64,000 nt of DNA from Ga0077555 sp963741565 (GTDB taxonomy: Bacteria; Pseudomonadota; Alphaproteobacteria; Rhizobiales; Hyphomicrobiaceae), in contig CAVUIK010000008.1 of the NCBI GenBank assembly GCA_963741565.1, positions 806,001 to 870,000 of the forward strand, given 5' to 3'. The notes under the pieces are model-generated. The model was not told the origin of the DNA, did not search any database, and worked only from the letters and a program-made list of their open reading frames with translations. Shown one piece after another: positions 33,405 to 43,534 of the stretch. Positions within the stretch are counted from its first letter, which is position 1, and each line of letters begins with the position of its first letter. Made by a program: the position numbers and the translations under genes.

Positions 33405-35687
33405 ATGGGGGCTTGGTCCTCACATCATCGGAACGCCGAAGGGCCGGTTGCCGAATTTCCGGCGCCTCCCAAGCCGCGAGGTCTGTTCCGCCGTCTGCCC
33501 CGCACGCTCCGCGTCCTGATCCTCGCGCCGATCGTTGCCTGCCTGGTCGGCGCCATCCTGCTGTCGGCGGCGATGATCCAGTACACGATCCGCTTTCCCG
33601 ACCCGATGGCCCTGAGGAAGCGCGAAGCGGCGCCGATCGTGCGTGTGCTGGCGCGGGACGGCACCGTACTAACCGAGCGCGGCCAGGCCTATGACTTCGT
33701 GCCACTCGATCTGTTGCCCAAGCACCTGATCGATGCCGTTGTCGCCACCGAGGACCGCCGCTTCTTCGACCATTGGGGACTGGATCCGATCGGCCTCGTG
33801 CGTGCGGCATTCGCCAACTTGCGGGCCGGACGCTACGCGCAAGGCGGCTCGACGCTGACGCAGCAACTGGCCAAGAACCTGTTCTTGTCGTCCGAGCGCA
33901 CGCTCGACCGCAAGATCGACGAGTTTGTGCTGGCGCTGTGGCTCGAGGTGCGGTTGTCGAAACGCGATATCCTCGAGCTCTATCTCAACCGCGTCTATTT
34001 CGGTGGCGGCGCCTATGGCATCGAGGCCGCGTCGCGGCGCTATTTCGACAAATCGGCACGATCGCTGACACTGGCCGAGTCAGCAGTCATCGCCGGACTG
34101 CTCAAAGCGCCGTCGAAGTACTCGCCGCTGTCGTCGCCGGGAACCGCCCGGTCGCGCGCCCGCGTCGTGCTGAAAAGCATGCTGGCCGCCGGCCTGATTT
34201 CCGGTTTGGAGGAGACCGCAGCCGCCGCAGCGTCGGTCCGCTTCACCGACCCGAGCGCTGGCCGCGAGCCGACGGGTCTCGAATATGCGGTCGAGTTCGT
34301 GCTGGAACGTTTGCCGCCGTTGGCCGGCAGCGGCCATAAGGAAATCATTGTCGAGACCACCTTCGATGCAAGCCTTCAGAAGCGGTCGCAGATCGCGATC
34401 GAAGACATTCTCGCGAAAGACGGCACCGAGGCCGCGGCCCAGCAGGCAGCGGTTATCGTGGTCGACACGGACGGCGGCATTCGCGCCCTGGTCGGCGGCC
34501 GCTCCTGGGCGCAGAGTCAGTTCAATCGCGCCATCAAGGCGCGGCGGCAGCCCGGCTCGGCGTTCAAACCGCTCGTCTACCTGGCGGCTGTCGAGCAGGG
34601 CGCTGGTCCGGACTCCATGGTGTTGGACATGCCCGTCAACATCAACGGCTGGAGTCCGCGCAACGAAAGCGGACATCATCGCGGCGCGATGACGATGCGC
34701 CAGGGCCTCGCGCATTCCGTGAACACGGTCGCTGTCCGGTTACAGCAGGATGTCGGCACAAGCCGGGTGCAGGCGGTAGCGCGGCGGCTTGGCATCAAGA
34801 GCGCGCTGCGCACCGACCCGTCGCTCGCGCTCGGCACGTCGGAGGTCTCGCTGATTGAAATGACCGGCGCCTATGCCGTGCTTGCCAGCGGCGGTCTTGC
34901 GGTCGAACCGCACGCGATCCGTCAGGTCCGTACCAGCTCCGGCACCGTTCTCTATGCCCGCCCGGCCCAGCGCGCCCAGATGATCGTCGCTCCGGACCAT
35001 ATCGGCGCCATGAACAGCATGCTCAACACGGCGCTGGTCTCCGGCACTGGGCGGCGCGCTGCGCTCCCGCGCCATCCGGCCGCCGGCAAGACCGGAACGA
35101 CGCAGGATTTCCGCGACGCCTGGTTCGTCGGCTACACATCGCATCTCGCGGCCGGCGTCTGGTTCGGAAACGACGGCGGCGAGCCGATGAGCCGCGTCAT
35201 GGGCGGCGGACTTCCGGCACAACTGTGGCGTACGGTGATGATGCAGGCGCACGAGCGGCTGCCGCCCGCCCCACTGCCCGGCATGGAGCGTCAGCAAATG
35301 GCGCCAGCCATGCTGCCGCCACCCGCCGATACCCTGCGCGACACGGATCTGGTGGCAGCCCCGATGGTCGCGCCCCGCCAACCGGCTATCCGATCGCAAC
35401 CGCCAGCCACGACATTGGCAATCCCGCCCGCGCGCCCCACGCCAAGGTTGGCGCATGCGCGCCCGGTACCACGGATCGCAAAGCCCGCCGCTCCGACGGC
35501 GACGCGCATGCCGAGCCAGCCCATTGACGCGGATCTGTTTGTCCGCGCGCTGTCACCCCCTCAGGCCGCTCCGCCGTCCCGCGCGTTCGCAGCACCAGCC
35601 ATGGATATTGACCATTTGAAGCGGCTCATCGGCTCCGAGCAGCGCCGGATGGGTCTCGGCGTGAAGCCGGACGAGACCAAGCCGTAA
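33405..35687 (+). CDS. Penicillin-binding protein 1A-type peptidoglycan synthase
   Basis: About 760 residues, bifunctional class A PBP. A short cytoplasmic tail and one membrane anchor are followed by glycosyltransferase 51 with catalytic Glu in ATEDRRFFDHWG (about E116) and GGSTLTQQLAKNLFL. The transpeptidase has PGSAFKPL (nucleophile about S385), the SVN-type triad in LAHSVNTVAV and KTGTT. The last 130 residues are Pro/Ala-rich (PPAPLPGMERQQ... ATRMPSQP) with no known role. Start is uncertain: ATG 33405 has a poor ribosome site; TTG 33351 has GGGAG only 3 bases upstream. Confidence 0.88.
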   Translation: MGAWSSHHRNAEGPVAEFPAPPKPRGLFRRLPRTLRVLILAPIVACLVGAILLSAAMIQYTIRFPDPMALRKREAAPIVRVLARDGTVLTERGQAYDFVPLDLLPKHLIDAVVATEDRRFFDHWGLDPIGLVRAAFANLRAGRYAQGGSTLTQQLAKNLFLSSERTLDRKIDEFVLALWLEVRLSKRDILELYLNRVYFGGGAYGIEAASRRYFDKSARSLTLAESAVIAGLLKAPSKYSPLSSPGTARSRARVVLKSMLAAGLISGLEETAAAAASVRFTDPSAGREPTGLEYAVEFVLERLPPLAGSGHKEIIVETTFDASLQKRSQIAIEDILAKDGTEAAAQQAAVIVVDTDGGIRALVGGRSWAQSQFNRAIKARRQPGSAFKPLVYLAAVEQGAGPDSMVLDMPVNINGWSPRNESGHHRGAMTMRQGLAHSVNTVAVRLQQDVGTSRVQAVARRLGIKSALRTDPSLALGTSEVSLIEMTGAYAVLASGGLAVEPHAIRQVRTSSGTVLYARPAQRAQMIVAPDHIGAMNSMLNTALVSGTGRRAALPRHPAAGKTGTTQDFRDAWFVGYTSHLAAGVWFGNDGGEPMSRVMGGGLPAQLWRTVMMQAHERLPPAPLPGMERQQMAPAMLPPPADTLRDTDLVAAPMVAPRQPAIRSQPPATTLAIPPARPTPRLAHARPVPRIAKPAAPTATRMPSQPIDADLFVRALSPPQAAPPSRAFAAPAMDIDHLKRLIGSEQRRMGLGVKPDETKP

Positions 35688-35692
35688 GCGGC

Positions 35693-37294
35693 TCAGGCGT
35701 ATCGGCGCGGTTCAGTGCCTTTAGCGCGGTGCCCGCCGCCGTGACCGCCTGTGTCACCATCTCCGGCGTGATCGGTCTTCTCCCAGTGGAACGGCTGTTT
35801 GATCAAATGCCGCAGCGCCCGATAACCGGCATACGAGATCGCCAGCCAATAGAACGGCATGGAGATTGCGTGCACTGCGAGATACGCCCGTCCACGGCGA
35901 GCCACAGCGAGCGCGCCCAGCAGCGACGATAGCAGCATGCCGACGCAGAAATTGCCCACCGCAAACCACCAGAGCCAGCGTGAAGGACCCTCCAAGGCCG
36001 ATGGATCGAAGCGCCCCGACCACAACATCCCGCCCGCCATGACATAGGCCCATGGATGCACCAGGACCGACAGCAGCACGCTTCCCATCAGCACCTGGAC
36101 ACCCAGGAAGCACATGACGCCGAGATCGCGCAGCAACCGGCCCGGGTCGCGCATGTGCACGATGTAAGTTTGTAGCCACCCCTTCAACCATCGTGTCCGC
36201 TGCCCGCGCCATTGAATCCATGACGACGGCGCTTCCTCCCAGGTGGTCGAGGCTATCGTGGCCGTGCGATACCCTGCCCGTGCGAGGCGCAGGCCCAGAT
36301 CGGCGTCCTCCGTCACATTGAACGCGTCCCAGGCCCCGATCTCGCGCAGCTGATCGACGCGCAAGTGATTGGAGGTTCCGCCCAGCGGCAGCGGCAGTCG
36401 CCACCGCTCGAGCGCCGGCAGAAGGCCGTCGAACAATGCGGAGTACTCAAGCGTGAACTGTCGCGTCAGCCGGCTGGCATCGGGGTTGTAGATGTTGAGC
36501 CGCGCCTGAACACAAACCAGATCGGTCCCGGCGGCCGCAAAGCAGGCGAGCGCGTCCCGCAGTTGACCGGGTTCCGGGCGGTCTTCCGCATCGTAGACGA
36601 CAATGAATTTTCCGGTGACCAACCCCAGCGCGACATTCAGCGCTTTCGGCTTCGTCTGCGGTCCGCCTGCAGGCACCACCAAGTACCGGATGTGTGCCGG
36701 GACACCGATCCCGCGCACAGCCGTCTGCGTTGCCCAATCCTGTTCCTCCAGGACGAGGATGATCTCAAGCTGAGAACGCGGATAATCCAATGCACACAAA
36801 CTCTTGATAAGTCCTGGAAGGGCCAGAACCTCGTCCATGAGGGGCACTAGGATGGTGTAGCGCGGCAGGGCGTCATCGGGGATGGCCGGTTGCGCAGCCA
36901 GCGGCCGAGCGGGGGTGCGCAACAGCTCCGCAATTGCCGCGACTCGGCCGACAGCGATACAGGCGAACGGCAACGTCACGATCAACGTCAGCACCAGCGC
37001 CCACGCCTCATACCGCAACGCCAAGAGGCCCAACCCCAAAAGCAGGAGCAGCACGGGCGTCACGGTCTGGGGGGCGACGCCAGGTTTCGCCGAGAGGGAA
37101 CTGTCCAGGTCGTGCAAGCCATTGATGGCGCGATCGAGGAGCCCAGCCCGTTGCTGGGCCGTCAATTGGATCTCGACCGGACGGGACGACTTTTTCAGCG
37201 CCTCGAACCGGGCTAAGGTCCCGACAAGATCAATCGGCGCGCGGCCAAGGCGCGGCGGCTCGCCATCCGATCCTGCGCGTTGCCGTATCGACAT
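35693..37294 (-). CDS. Processive family 2 membrane glycosyltransferase (cellulose-synthase-like)
   Basis: 533 residues. An N-terminal soluble part and helices at about 80-125 precede a GT2 catalytic domain with YTILVPLMDEVLALPGLI, DAEDRPEPGQL (metal/substrate Asp residues), TEDADLGLRLA and QRTRWLKGWLQT (QxxRW). Four or more C-terminal helices follow. This layout polymerises or elongates a beta-linked polysaccharide or transfers to a lipid. The frame is open for 36 codons upstream; ATG 37294 is taken because family similarity starts after it. Convergent with the PBP1A gene, 5 bases between stops. No PilZ or secretin partner is adjacent. Confidence 0.82.
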   Translation of the reverse strand: MSIRQRAGSDGEPPRLGRAPIDLVGTLARFEALKKSSRPVEIQLTAQQRAGLLDRAINGLHDLDSSLSAKPGVAPQTVTPVLLLLLGLGLLALRYEAWALVLTLIVTLPFACIAVGRVAAIAELLRTPARPLAAQPAIPDDALPRYTILVPLMDEVLALPGLIKSLCALDYPRSQLEIILVLEEQDWATQTAVRGIGVPAHIRYLVVPAGGPQTKPKALNVALGLVTGKFIVVYDAEDRPEPGQLRDALACFAAAGTDLVCVQARLNIYNPDASRLTRQFTLEYSALFDGLLPALERWRLPLPLGGTSNHLRVDQLREIGAWDAFNVTEDADLGLRLARAGYRTATIASTTWEEAPSSWIQWRGQRTRWLKGWLQTYIVHMRDPGRLLRDLGVMCFLGVQVLMGSVLLSVLVHPWAYVMAGGMLWSGRFDPSALEGPSRWLWWFAVGNFCVGMLLSSLLGALAVARRGRAYLAVHAISMPFYWLAISYAGYRALRHLIKQPFHWEKTDHAGDGDTGGHGGGHRAKGTEPRRYA

Positions 37295-37491
37295 AAGGCA
37301 CCACAACACCACGCCCTGAGCCGGCGGCTCAGGAAGGCCATATTCGACAGTCAAGGGAATCGGTTTAAGTGAACCACCTGAAACTGAACGCCCCCAACGC
37401 ACGCCCCAGCACGGCCCCAGGCTCCTTCACGACCGGAGCGCTGCGTCCAGGCAAGGCCCAGACAAGACGAGTGACATGGGCAGTGAGTGAA

Positions 37492-38316
37492 ATGAGCATA
37501 AGCTGCCGGATCATTTGTGCAAGCCTGATCGTCACGGCACTCGCCGCGCCGGCGACAACGCCTGTGCCGGCGCAAACCACGGTGCCGGGCGAGGCGGTCG
37601 AGCTGCCTCGCCGCGTCGCCATCCGGTTCATGACCGACAGTGATTTCCCGCCCTTCAACTACATTGATGAGGAGGGCGTGCTGACGGGTTTCAATGTCGA
37701 CATGGCTCGCGCCTTGTGTCTCGAGCTGCAGGCTGCTTGCGATATTCAGGTCCGAGCCTGGGCAGAGCTGGCGCCGGCCCTGCGCAAGGGCGACGCCGAC
37801 GCCGTTATCGCATCGCATGCCATTACGCCCGAGAAACTCGCCGAGTTCGAATTCTCCGACCGCTATTATTATACGCCGGCCCGATTTGCCGGCCGCCGGG
37901 AAGGCGCCGCGATCGAGGCGACGCCGGAAGGCCTCGAAGGCCGCAAGATCGGCGTGGCGCGCGGAACCCCGCACGAGGCCTACCTCAAGACGTTCTTCCG
38001 CGGCAGCGCCGTCGTCCCCTTCGAATCGAGCGAACTCGCCCGCGATGCGCTTGCCAGCGGCGACAAGGTCGACCTCATCTTCGACGACGGTATTTCCCTG
38101 ATGTTCTGGCTCAATGGCACATTGTCGCGCCAATGCTGCGAGTTCAAGGGCGGTCCTTATTTGGAGCCGAAGTTTTTCGGCGACGGGATCGCCATCATGC
38201 TGCCCAAGCAGGACGCCCAGCTGAAAGGACTGCTCAATCAGGCGCTACGCCGGGTTCGCGAAAGCGGCCGTTATGAGGAGCTGTTACTCCGCTACTTCCC
38301 GACCCGACTGTTTTAG
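37492..38316 (+). CDS. Periplasmic amino-acid-type substrate-binding protein (SBP family 3)
   Basis: 274 residues: signal peptide ISCRIICASLIVTALAAPA cleaved near TTPVPAQ, then a two-lobed binding fold beginning VAIRFMTDSDFPPFNYIDEEG, with GFNVDMARAL and LRKGDADAVIASHAITPEKL, ending RYEELLLRYF. Members deliver polar amino acids or opine-like ligands to ABC permeases, or sense them. No permease or ATPase gene is next to it, so it is an orphan here. ATG 37492 is chosen because it opens directly on the signal peptide. Confidence 0.83.
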   Translation: MSISCRIICASLIVTALAAPATTPVPAQTTVPGEAVELPRRVAIRFMTDSDFPPFNYIDEEGVLTGFNVDMARALCLELQAACDIQVRAWAELAPALRKGDADAVIASHAITPEKLAEFEFSDRYYYTPARFAGRREGAAIEATPEGLEGRKIGVARGTPHEAYLKTFFRGSAVVPFESSELARDALASGDKVDLIFDDGISLMFWLNGTLSRQCCEFKGGPYLEPKFFGDGIAIMLPKQDAQLKGLLNQALRRVRESGRYEELLLRYFPTRLF

Positions 38317-38410
38317 ACTTCCCCGCGAGTGTCTGGATCCTTGGCGCAGTCGAAGCGCCACAGCCCGGGTGTGTCGTGAGCATCTGAAGGGCCAACAAAA
38401 AGAGCGTGCC

Positions 38411-39217
38411 TTACCGGCCCTTCCAGTTCGGCTTACGCTTTTCGGCGAATGCCTTCGGACCTTCGATGGTGTCTTCACTCTGCGTCATCGCGACGAACGC
38501 GGGGTAGCTCAGGTTGCGCATTGCGATCTCGGTCGAAGGATTGTCGAGCGAACGCATCACCGTCTGTTTCGTCGCCCGGATCGACATCGGCGAACACTCA
38601 AGCATCAATCCGGCCCAGCGGCGCGCTTCTGTCATCAGATCGGCGTGCGGCACGACGGCGGTGACAAAACCAAGCTCGAAGCCTTCCTTCGCCGGCACGT
38701 GCCGCGCGGTCAGCATCATGCCCATCGCCTTTTTGAGCGGGATCTGCCGCGACAGGCGCTGCATGCCACCGGCACCAGCCGCCAGCCCGACGCGCGGCTC
38801 CGGCAATGCAAACTTTGCCTGCTCGGACGCAATGATGATGTCGCAGGCAAGCGCCGTTTCGAAGCCGCCGCCCATCGCCACACCGTTGACCGCCGCGATC
38901 AACGGCTTGTCGAGATCGAAGCGGCTGCAGATGCCGGCAAATCCTTTGGGAGTTGCGGGCGGACGCGTCCCGTGCTTGGCGCGATAATCAGCGTGATACT
39001 TGAGATCGTTGCCCGCTGAGAACGCCTTGTCGCCGGCTCCGGTGACGATGGCGACCCACAGTTCCGGGTTCTCCTGGAACTCGTCGAACACCGCCGAAAG
39101 CTCCTCATGCGCCAGATGATGCAGCGCGTTATAGACCTCCGGCCGATTGATCGTCACGATCATCAGGCGTCCGTCGATCTCGACCTTCGAAAATTTTCCA
39201 TCCTTCAACGTCGTCAT
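38411..39217 (-). CDS. Enoyl-CoA hydratase/isomerase family protein
   Basis: 268 residues, crotonase fold. The oxyanion-hole segments are AGDKAFSAGNDLKYHAD and AVNGVAMGGGFETALACD, followed by FALPEPRVGLAAGAGGMQRLSRQIP, where the Glu/Pro pattern of hydratases is seen. The C-terminal EGPKAFAEKRKPNWKGR is the usual FxEKRxPxWxG motif. Start 39217 has GGAGAC 6 bases upstream. It would hydrate a 2-enoyl-CoA in beta-oxidation of the acids handled by the surrounding acyl-CoA genes. Confidence 0.88.
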   Translation of the reverse strand: MTTLKDGKFSKVEIDGRLMIVTINRPEVYNALHHLAHEELSAVFDEFQENPELWVAIVTGAGDKAFSAGNDLKYHADYRAKHGTRPPATPKGFAGICSRFDLDKPLIAAVNGVAMGGGFETALACDIIIASEQAKFALPEPRVGLAAGAGGMQRLSRQIPLKKAMGMMLTARHVPAKEGFELGFVTAVVPHADLMTEARRWAGLMLECSPMSIRATKQTVMRSLDNPSTEIAMRNLSYPAFVAMTQSEDTIEGPKAFAEKRKPNWKGR

Positions 39218-39252
39218 CTGCTGTCTCCATGTGATGGCGGCGCGCTCCCACG

Positions 39253-40943
39253 CTATTTGTCCAGCCAGAGCTCGTCGAAGCGCCAACTATTATAAATGCT
39301 GTTTTCCTGGTGCACGTAACTCTTGACGTGCGGATGCCAACAGGTCGCGGCCCGACTGTGATAGATCACCGGTCGCGCGCCATCTTCGGCCAGAATGCGC
39401 TCGATATCCCATACGATCCGCTTGCGCTTTTCGACATCGGCTTCCTGCGACTGCTGCTCCAGCAGCTTCTCGACGGCCGGATTGCAATAGTTCGTACGGT
39501 TGACCTCCGACTTGCAGCCAAAGCCGCCGCCGAGTGTGACGTCCGGATCGTCGATGCCGACGCCCGACAGGTTGAGACCAACCGCGTAGTCGCGCTTCGC
39601 CAACCGATTGAACCAGACGCTCGAACTCGATCACCTCCAACTCGACATCGAAATGGATCTTGTTGAGCTGGTCGACCAGGATGACAGCGGGATCGCGATA
39701 CGATGTGAAATCGCGTGTCGATAATTTTACCTTCAGTCTTTTCGAGGGTCCATAACCCAGGCCCTCCATGATCTTGCGCGCCGCGGCCTGTTGACCAGCA
39801 ATATCGCTGCCATAGCCCGGCAAATTGGCGACCGCCACGGCCGGCATGCCCCAGGCCCCGATCGGCGGCGCCAGCATCCATCCGGCGACGTCCGCCTTGC
39901 CTTCGCTCAGGATGTCGATGAAGGCCTTGCGGTCGAGCCCCAAGCCGATCGCCCGGCGGATTTCGGCCTTGTCGAAGGGTGGACGCTCATGATTGACGAT
40001 GACGTTGATGGCGACGTTGGTCGGCACCAGACTGCACTGCGCCTTCGGGGCCTGGCTGTTGACATCCTTCATCAGCGGAACCGTGATGTCGGCGACGAAC
40101 GTCATGTCGAAATCACCGGCGACAAAGGCCAGGAACTCGTGTCGAGCGGCTGGCGACGATCCGCCATTCGATGCCATCGAGGCGTGGCAGGCCCTGGCGC
40201 CAATAATTAGAGTTGCGCACCAGCTTGATGCTGTCGTTGCTCTTGAACTCGACAAATTTGAAAGGTCCGGTGCCGACAGGCGCAACACGCATGTCCTTTG
40301 CCTGTACATGACAAGGGTAGACTGGCGAGAACCCGGACGCGAGCATCGCAATCAGCGACGGTTGCGGGCGCATCAGATGGAACGTCGCGGAATTGTCGCC
40401 GTCGGTCGTAACCTCCTTGATATTTTCCCACCAGACCTTGCGCGGATTGCGCCGGAAATGATCCGGTTCCTTGCCATTCAGCCGGTGCCAGGTGCACTGA
40501 ACGTCTTTCGCCGTAAAGGGTTTGCCATCGTGCCAGGTGACGCCCTGGCGCAACTTGAATGTCCACTGAGTGCCATCCGGACTTTGGACCCAACTCTCGG
40601 CCAGCTCCGGGATGATCGTATCGAATCCATTGCGCGGCTTCGCGGGATCGTACTGCACGAGATTGCTGAAGATCGCCGCAAACGGCATCACCGCCGCCAC
40701 GGTCGCTTCCTCATAAATCGAGGCCGACGGCGGGTTCGAGCTATTGTAGACGCGAAATGTGCCACCTTGTTTCTGAGCCTGAGCGTTCTGGGCCAGAGCT
40801 TTCTGAGCCAGAGCCGATCCGGCCGCCGCCCACACCAATCCAGTTACCGGAAGACCGAGCGCACAGGCGCTCGTCATCCAGCCCGCCGCAGCAACCAAAA
40901 TACGCACAAGCACGATCGTCTCCCTGGGGCCGTTTTCACGCAC
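39253..40943 (-). pseudogene. ABC transporter substrate-binding protein family 5 (peptide/nickel type), two frameshifts
   Basis: Three overlapping frames make one SBP5 protein of about 560 residues. The N-terminal part (signal peptide, then GGTFRVYNSSNPPSASIYEEA) breaks near 40133, the middle part (EFLAFVAGDFDMTFVAD ... VIEFER) breaks near 39616, and the end is LAKRDYAVGLNLSGVGIDDPD to the stop at 39253. Removing one base at each site restores the family sequence across the joins. Such proteins feed oligopeptide, sugar or opine ABC permeases; none is adjacent. Two hits in one gene favour real decay slightly more than in the others, but error remains possible. Confidence 0.8.
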
Positions 40944-41172
40944 GTTAGCACGCCTTTCCCAAGGCGAAACCCCAATCAGCTGCCCCTTGATCGCGCATGA
41001 CGACCGCCATCATTCCGAACCGGATCGGCCGCACCGCGATGGCGAACGCGCACGGACCGCGCTAAGCTGCTGACGGCATTCGGCAGACGGGGGTCAACAG
41101 AGAGCGACCTGGGACTTGTGATTTGTAGTGATAGGAAGACGACTACGCGTAGCCCATGGGAGGAACGAACTG

Positions 41173-42150
41173 ATGCCGCCATCCAGCATTCGCCGTACAC
41201 TCGCCGCGATGACGTTGACGATTGCTGCCGCGAGCCAGGCGTTGGCCCAATCGGCTGCAGACTTTCCCTCGCGGCCGATTTCACTCATCGTGCCGAACCA
41301 GCCGGGCGTGTCCATGGATATTCTGATGCGCGGCTTTGCCGACGCAGCCACGAAGCACCTGGGCCAACCTGTTGTCGTCGATAACAAGGCCGGAGCCAGC
41401 GGCACGCTTGCTGCAGTCGCCCTAGCGACAACGGCCAAGCCGGACGGGCACACCATCGGCATCATCAATCTGCCGGTCATCCGCCTGCCGCACATGCAGA
41501 AGACGCCGTACGACATCACCAAGGACTTCTCCTACATCATCCAACTGGGCGGCTATACGCTCGGCGGCGTCGTTAAAGGCGATAGCCCTTTCAAAACCTG
41601 GGCCGACGCGAAGGCCTTTGCCAAGGCCAACCCGAAGAGCCTCACCTACACGACAATCGGTCCGGCAACGACCAATGCTATCGCCATGGAGCTGATGGCG
41701 CGGCACGACGCTATGGAAATCACACATGTGCCGGGGAAAGGCGGTGGGGAGGCGATCTCAGCGGTTCTCGGCGGCCATGTCATGATGATGGTCGAGTCTT
41801 CGGCTTGGGCACCATTGGTGTCGTCGGGCCAGCTGCGACTCCTCTTCATGCTCGGCGCCGAGCGTAGCAAGAAATGGCCGGATGCCCCAACTCTGCCGGA
41901 GCTTGGATATCCCTGGAGCTTCGACAGCGCCTTCGGACTCTCGGCTCCGAAGGGAACGGATCCGGCCATCGTGAAAAAACTGCACGATGCGCTGAAGAAG
42001 ACTTTCGACGATCCGCAAGTCGTGTCGATCTATGAAAAGTATGATTTTTCGCGGCGCTATCTCGACACAGCGGCATACACGGCAGAAGTGCTCAGGACCT
42101 ACGCGGCCGAGCGTGCCGACCTGATCAAGGTCGGGCTCAAGAAGGAGTGA
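41173..42150 (+). CDS. Tripartite tricarboxylate transporter (Bug family) substrate-binding protein
   Basis: 325 residues with a signal peptide ending SQALAQ, then FPSRPISLIVPNQPGVSMDILMR, the Bug opening (in most members P-x-R-P-I-x-x-I-V-P-x-x-x-G). VVDNKAGASGTLAAVALATTAKPDGHTIG follows. Start ATG 41173 has GGAGG upstream. These proteins capture carboxylates or aromatic acids for TctA/TctB permeases; neither is in this window. That is common, since Bug genes are often scattered. Confidence 0.88.
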   Translation: MPPSSIRRTLAAMTLTIAAASQALAQSAADFPSRPISLIVPNQPGVSMDILMRGFADAATKHLGQPVVVDNKAGASGTLAAVALATTAKPDGHTIGIINLPVIRLPHMQKTPYDITKDFSYIIQLGGYTLGGVVKGDSPFKTWADAKAFAKANPKSLTYTTIGPATTNAIAMELMARHDAMEITHVPGKGGGEAISAVLGGHVMMMVESSAWAPLVSSGQLRLLFMLGAERSKKWPDAPTLPELGYPWSFDSAFGLSAPKGTDPAIVKKLHDALKKTFDDPQVVSIYEKYDFSRRYLDTAAYTAEVLRTYAAERADLIKVGLKKE

Positions 42151-42173
42151 CCGGAGCAGCGCACTGAAGCGGC

Positions 42174-42209
42174 GTCCGCGCGATTCCCAACACCGCTCCC
42201 GGCGCGGAC
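42174..42209. terminator. Hairpin between convergent genes
   Basis: Perfect 8-base inverted repeat gtccgcgc / gcgcggac with a 20-base loop in the 69-base gap between the Bug gene and the acyl-CoA dehydrogenase gene. Position suits termination, but there is no T-run. Confidence 0.3.
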
Positions 42210-42219
42210 TGCTTGTGTC

Positions 42220-43461
42220 TCAGCTCTTCCCCTGCTTCCCCGTCGGCACCTTGTTGAACGGCACGTCCTTGTCGACGCGGATGTCAGGCGGCAGTCCCAG
42301 CACGCGCTCGGCAATGATATTTCGCATGATCTCGTCCGAGCCGCCGGCGATGCGGGATGATGGCGAGGTCATCAACGATTGCTGGAAGAGGGCCGCCATC
42401 GGCGCAAGCTTTGGATCGGTGATCAGGCCGCCCTGCTCGAGCAGATCCATCGCAAACGCGGACATGTCCTGCAGCTTGCGCCCGACGACCAGCTTGCCGA
42501 TCGAGGATTCCGGCCCCGGCGTTTCGCCGCGCGATAGCGCCGTCATTGTGCGGAAATGCGAGTACTTGAGGCCACGGCTCTGCACGTACCAGTCCGCAAT
42601 CTTATCGCGCACGCCGTCGTTCTTGAGCGCCGGACCGTCATCCACCTCGACGTGCCGCGCCAGCTCAATGATCTCATCAACGTCGACGCCAGCACGGCCG
42701 CCGATCGTATAGCGCTCGTTCATCAGCGTCGTCAGCGAGACCTTCCAGCCGTCACCGACATTGCCGAGGCGCTGGCTGTCGGGAATGCGGACGTTCGTGA
42801 AGAATACCTCGTTGAAATGAGACGCCCCCGAAATCTGCTTGATCGGCTTCACCTCAACCCCCGGTGATTTCATATCGAGGAAGAAGTAGGTGAGGCCCTT
42901 GTGCTTCGCGGCATTGAAGTCGCTACGGGTGACGATCACGCCGAAATCGCTGTAGTGGGCACCCGACGTCCAGATCTTCTGCCCGTTGATGATCCAGTCA
43001 TCGCCGTCCTTCTCCGCACTCGTCCTGAGCGCCGCCAGATCCGAGCCGCCGGCCGGCTCCGAGAACAACTGGCACCAGACCTCCGCGCCGCGCAGCGCTG
43101 TCTTGGCGTGGCGGTCGCGATGCGGCTGCGTACCCCAGGTGCACACGGTCGGAATGCACATGCCGAGCCCGATCTCGAACACGCCCCGCGGAACACCGAA
43201 CTGCGCTTCCTCCTGGTCATAGATGACCTGCTGGATCGCGGTGCCACCTTGGCCGCCCCACTCCTTGGGCCACGTGATGCCGGCGAATCCGGCGTCGAAC
43301 TTCTTTGCCTGCCAGTCCTTCGCCTGCTGGATGAAGGACTGATCGGAATGCGCCGCCCGATAGATCATGTTGGTGCCTTCGCGGCGCGGCACATTCTTGT
43401 CGAGGAAGGCGCGAGCGCGGGCCCGGTAGTCGGCCTCTTGTGGCGTGTCGTCGAAGTCCAT
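42220..43461 (-). CDS. Acyl-CoA dehydrogenase, subunit lacking the usual FAD arginine motif
   Basis: 413 residues. N-terminal helices (MDFDDTPQEADYRARARAF), GITWPKEWGGQGGTAIQQVI, the middle beta domain QLFSEPAGGSDLAALRT and IINGQKIWTSGAHYSDFGVI, and a C-terminal part with PGPESSIGKLVVGRKLQ and IAGGSDEIMRNIIAERVLGLP. The family motif R-x-x-F-G-x-x-I-x-x-x-Q is missing here and is present in the adjacent dehydrogenase, the arrangement of two-gene alpha2beta2 acyl-CoA dehydrogenases of steroid side-chain breakdown. GGAGAT lies 7 bases before the ATG. It follows its partner by 73 bases. Confidence 0.87.
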   Translation of the reverse strand: MDFDDTPQEADYRARARAFLDKNVPRREGTNMIYRAAHSDQSFIQQAKDWQAKKFDAGFAGITWPKEWGGQGGTAIQQVIYDQEEAQFGVPRGVFEIGLGMCIPTVCTWGTQPHRDRHAKTALRGAEVWCQLFSEPAGGSDLAALRTSAEKDGDDWIINGQKIWTSGAHYSDFGVIVTRSDFNAAKHKGLTYFFLDMKSPGVEVKPIKQISGASHFNEVFFTNVRIPDSQRLGNVGDGWKVSLTTLMNERYTIGGRAGVDVDEIIELARHVEVDDGPALKNDGVRDKIADWYVQSRGLKYSHFRTMTALSRGETPGPESSIGKLVVGRKLQDMSAFAMDLLEQGGLITDPKLAPMAALFQQSLMTSPSSRIAGGSDEIMRNIIAERVLGLPPDIRVDKDVPFNKVPTGKQGKS

Positions 43462-43534
43462 GGGGTGATCTCCGTTTTGGAGTGAAACGCGGTGAAGTCT
43501 GCGCGAGGCGGAAGCCAGACACGTCGAGAGAAAA

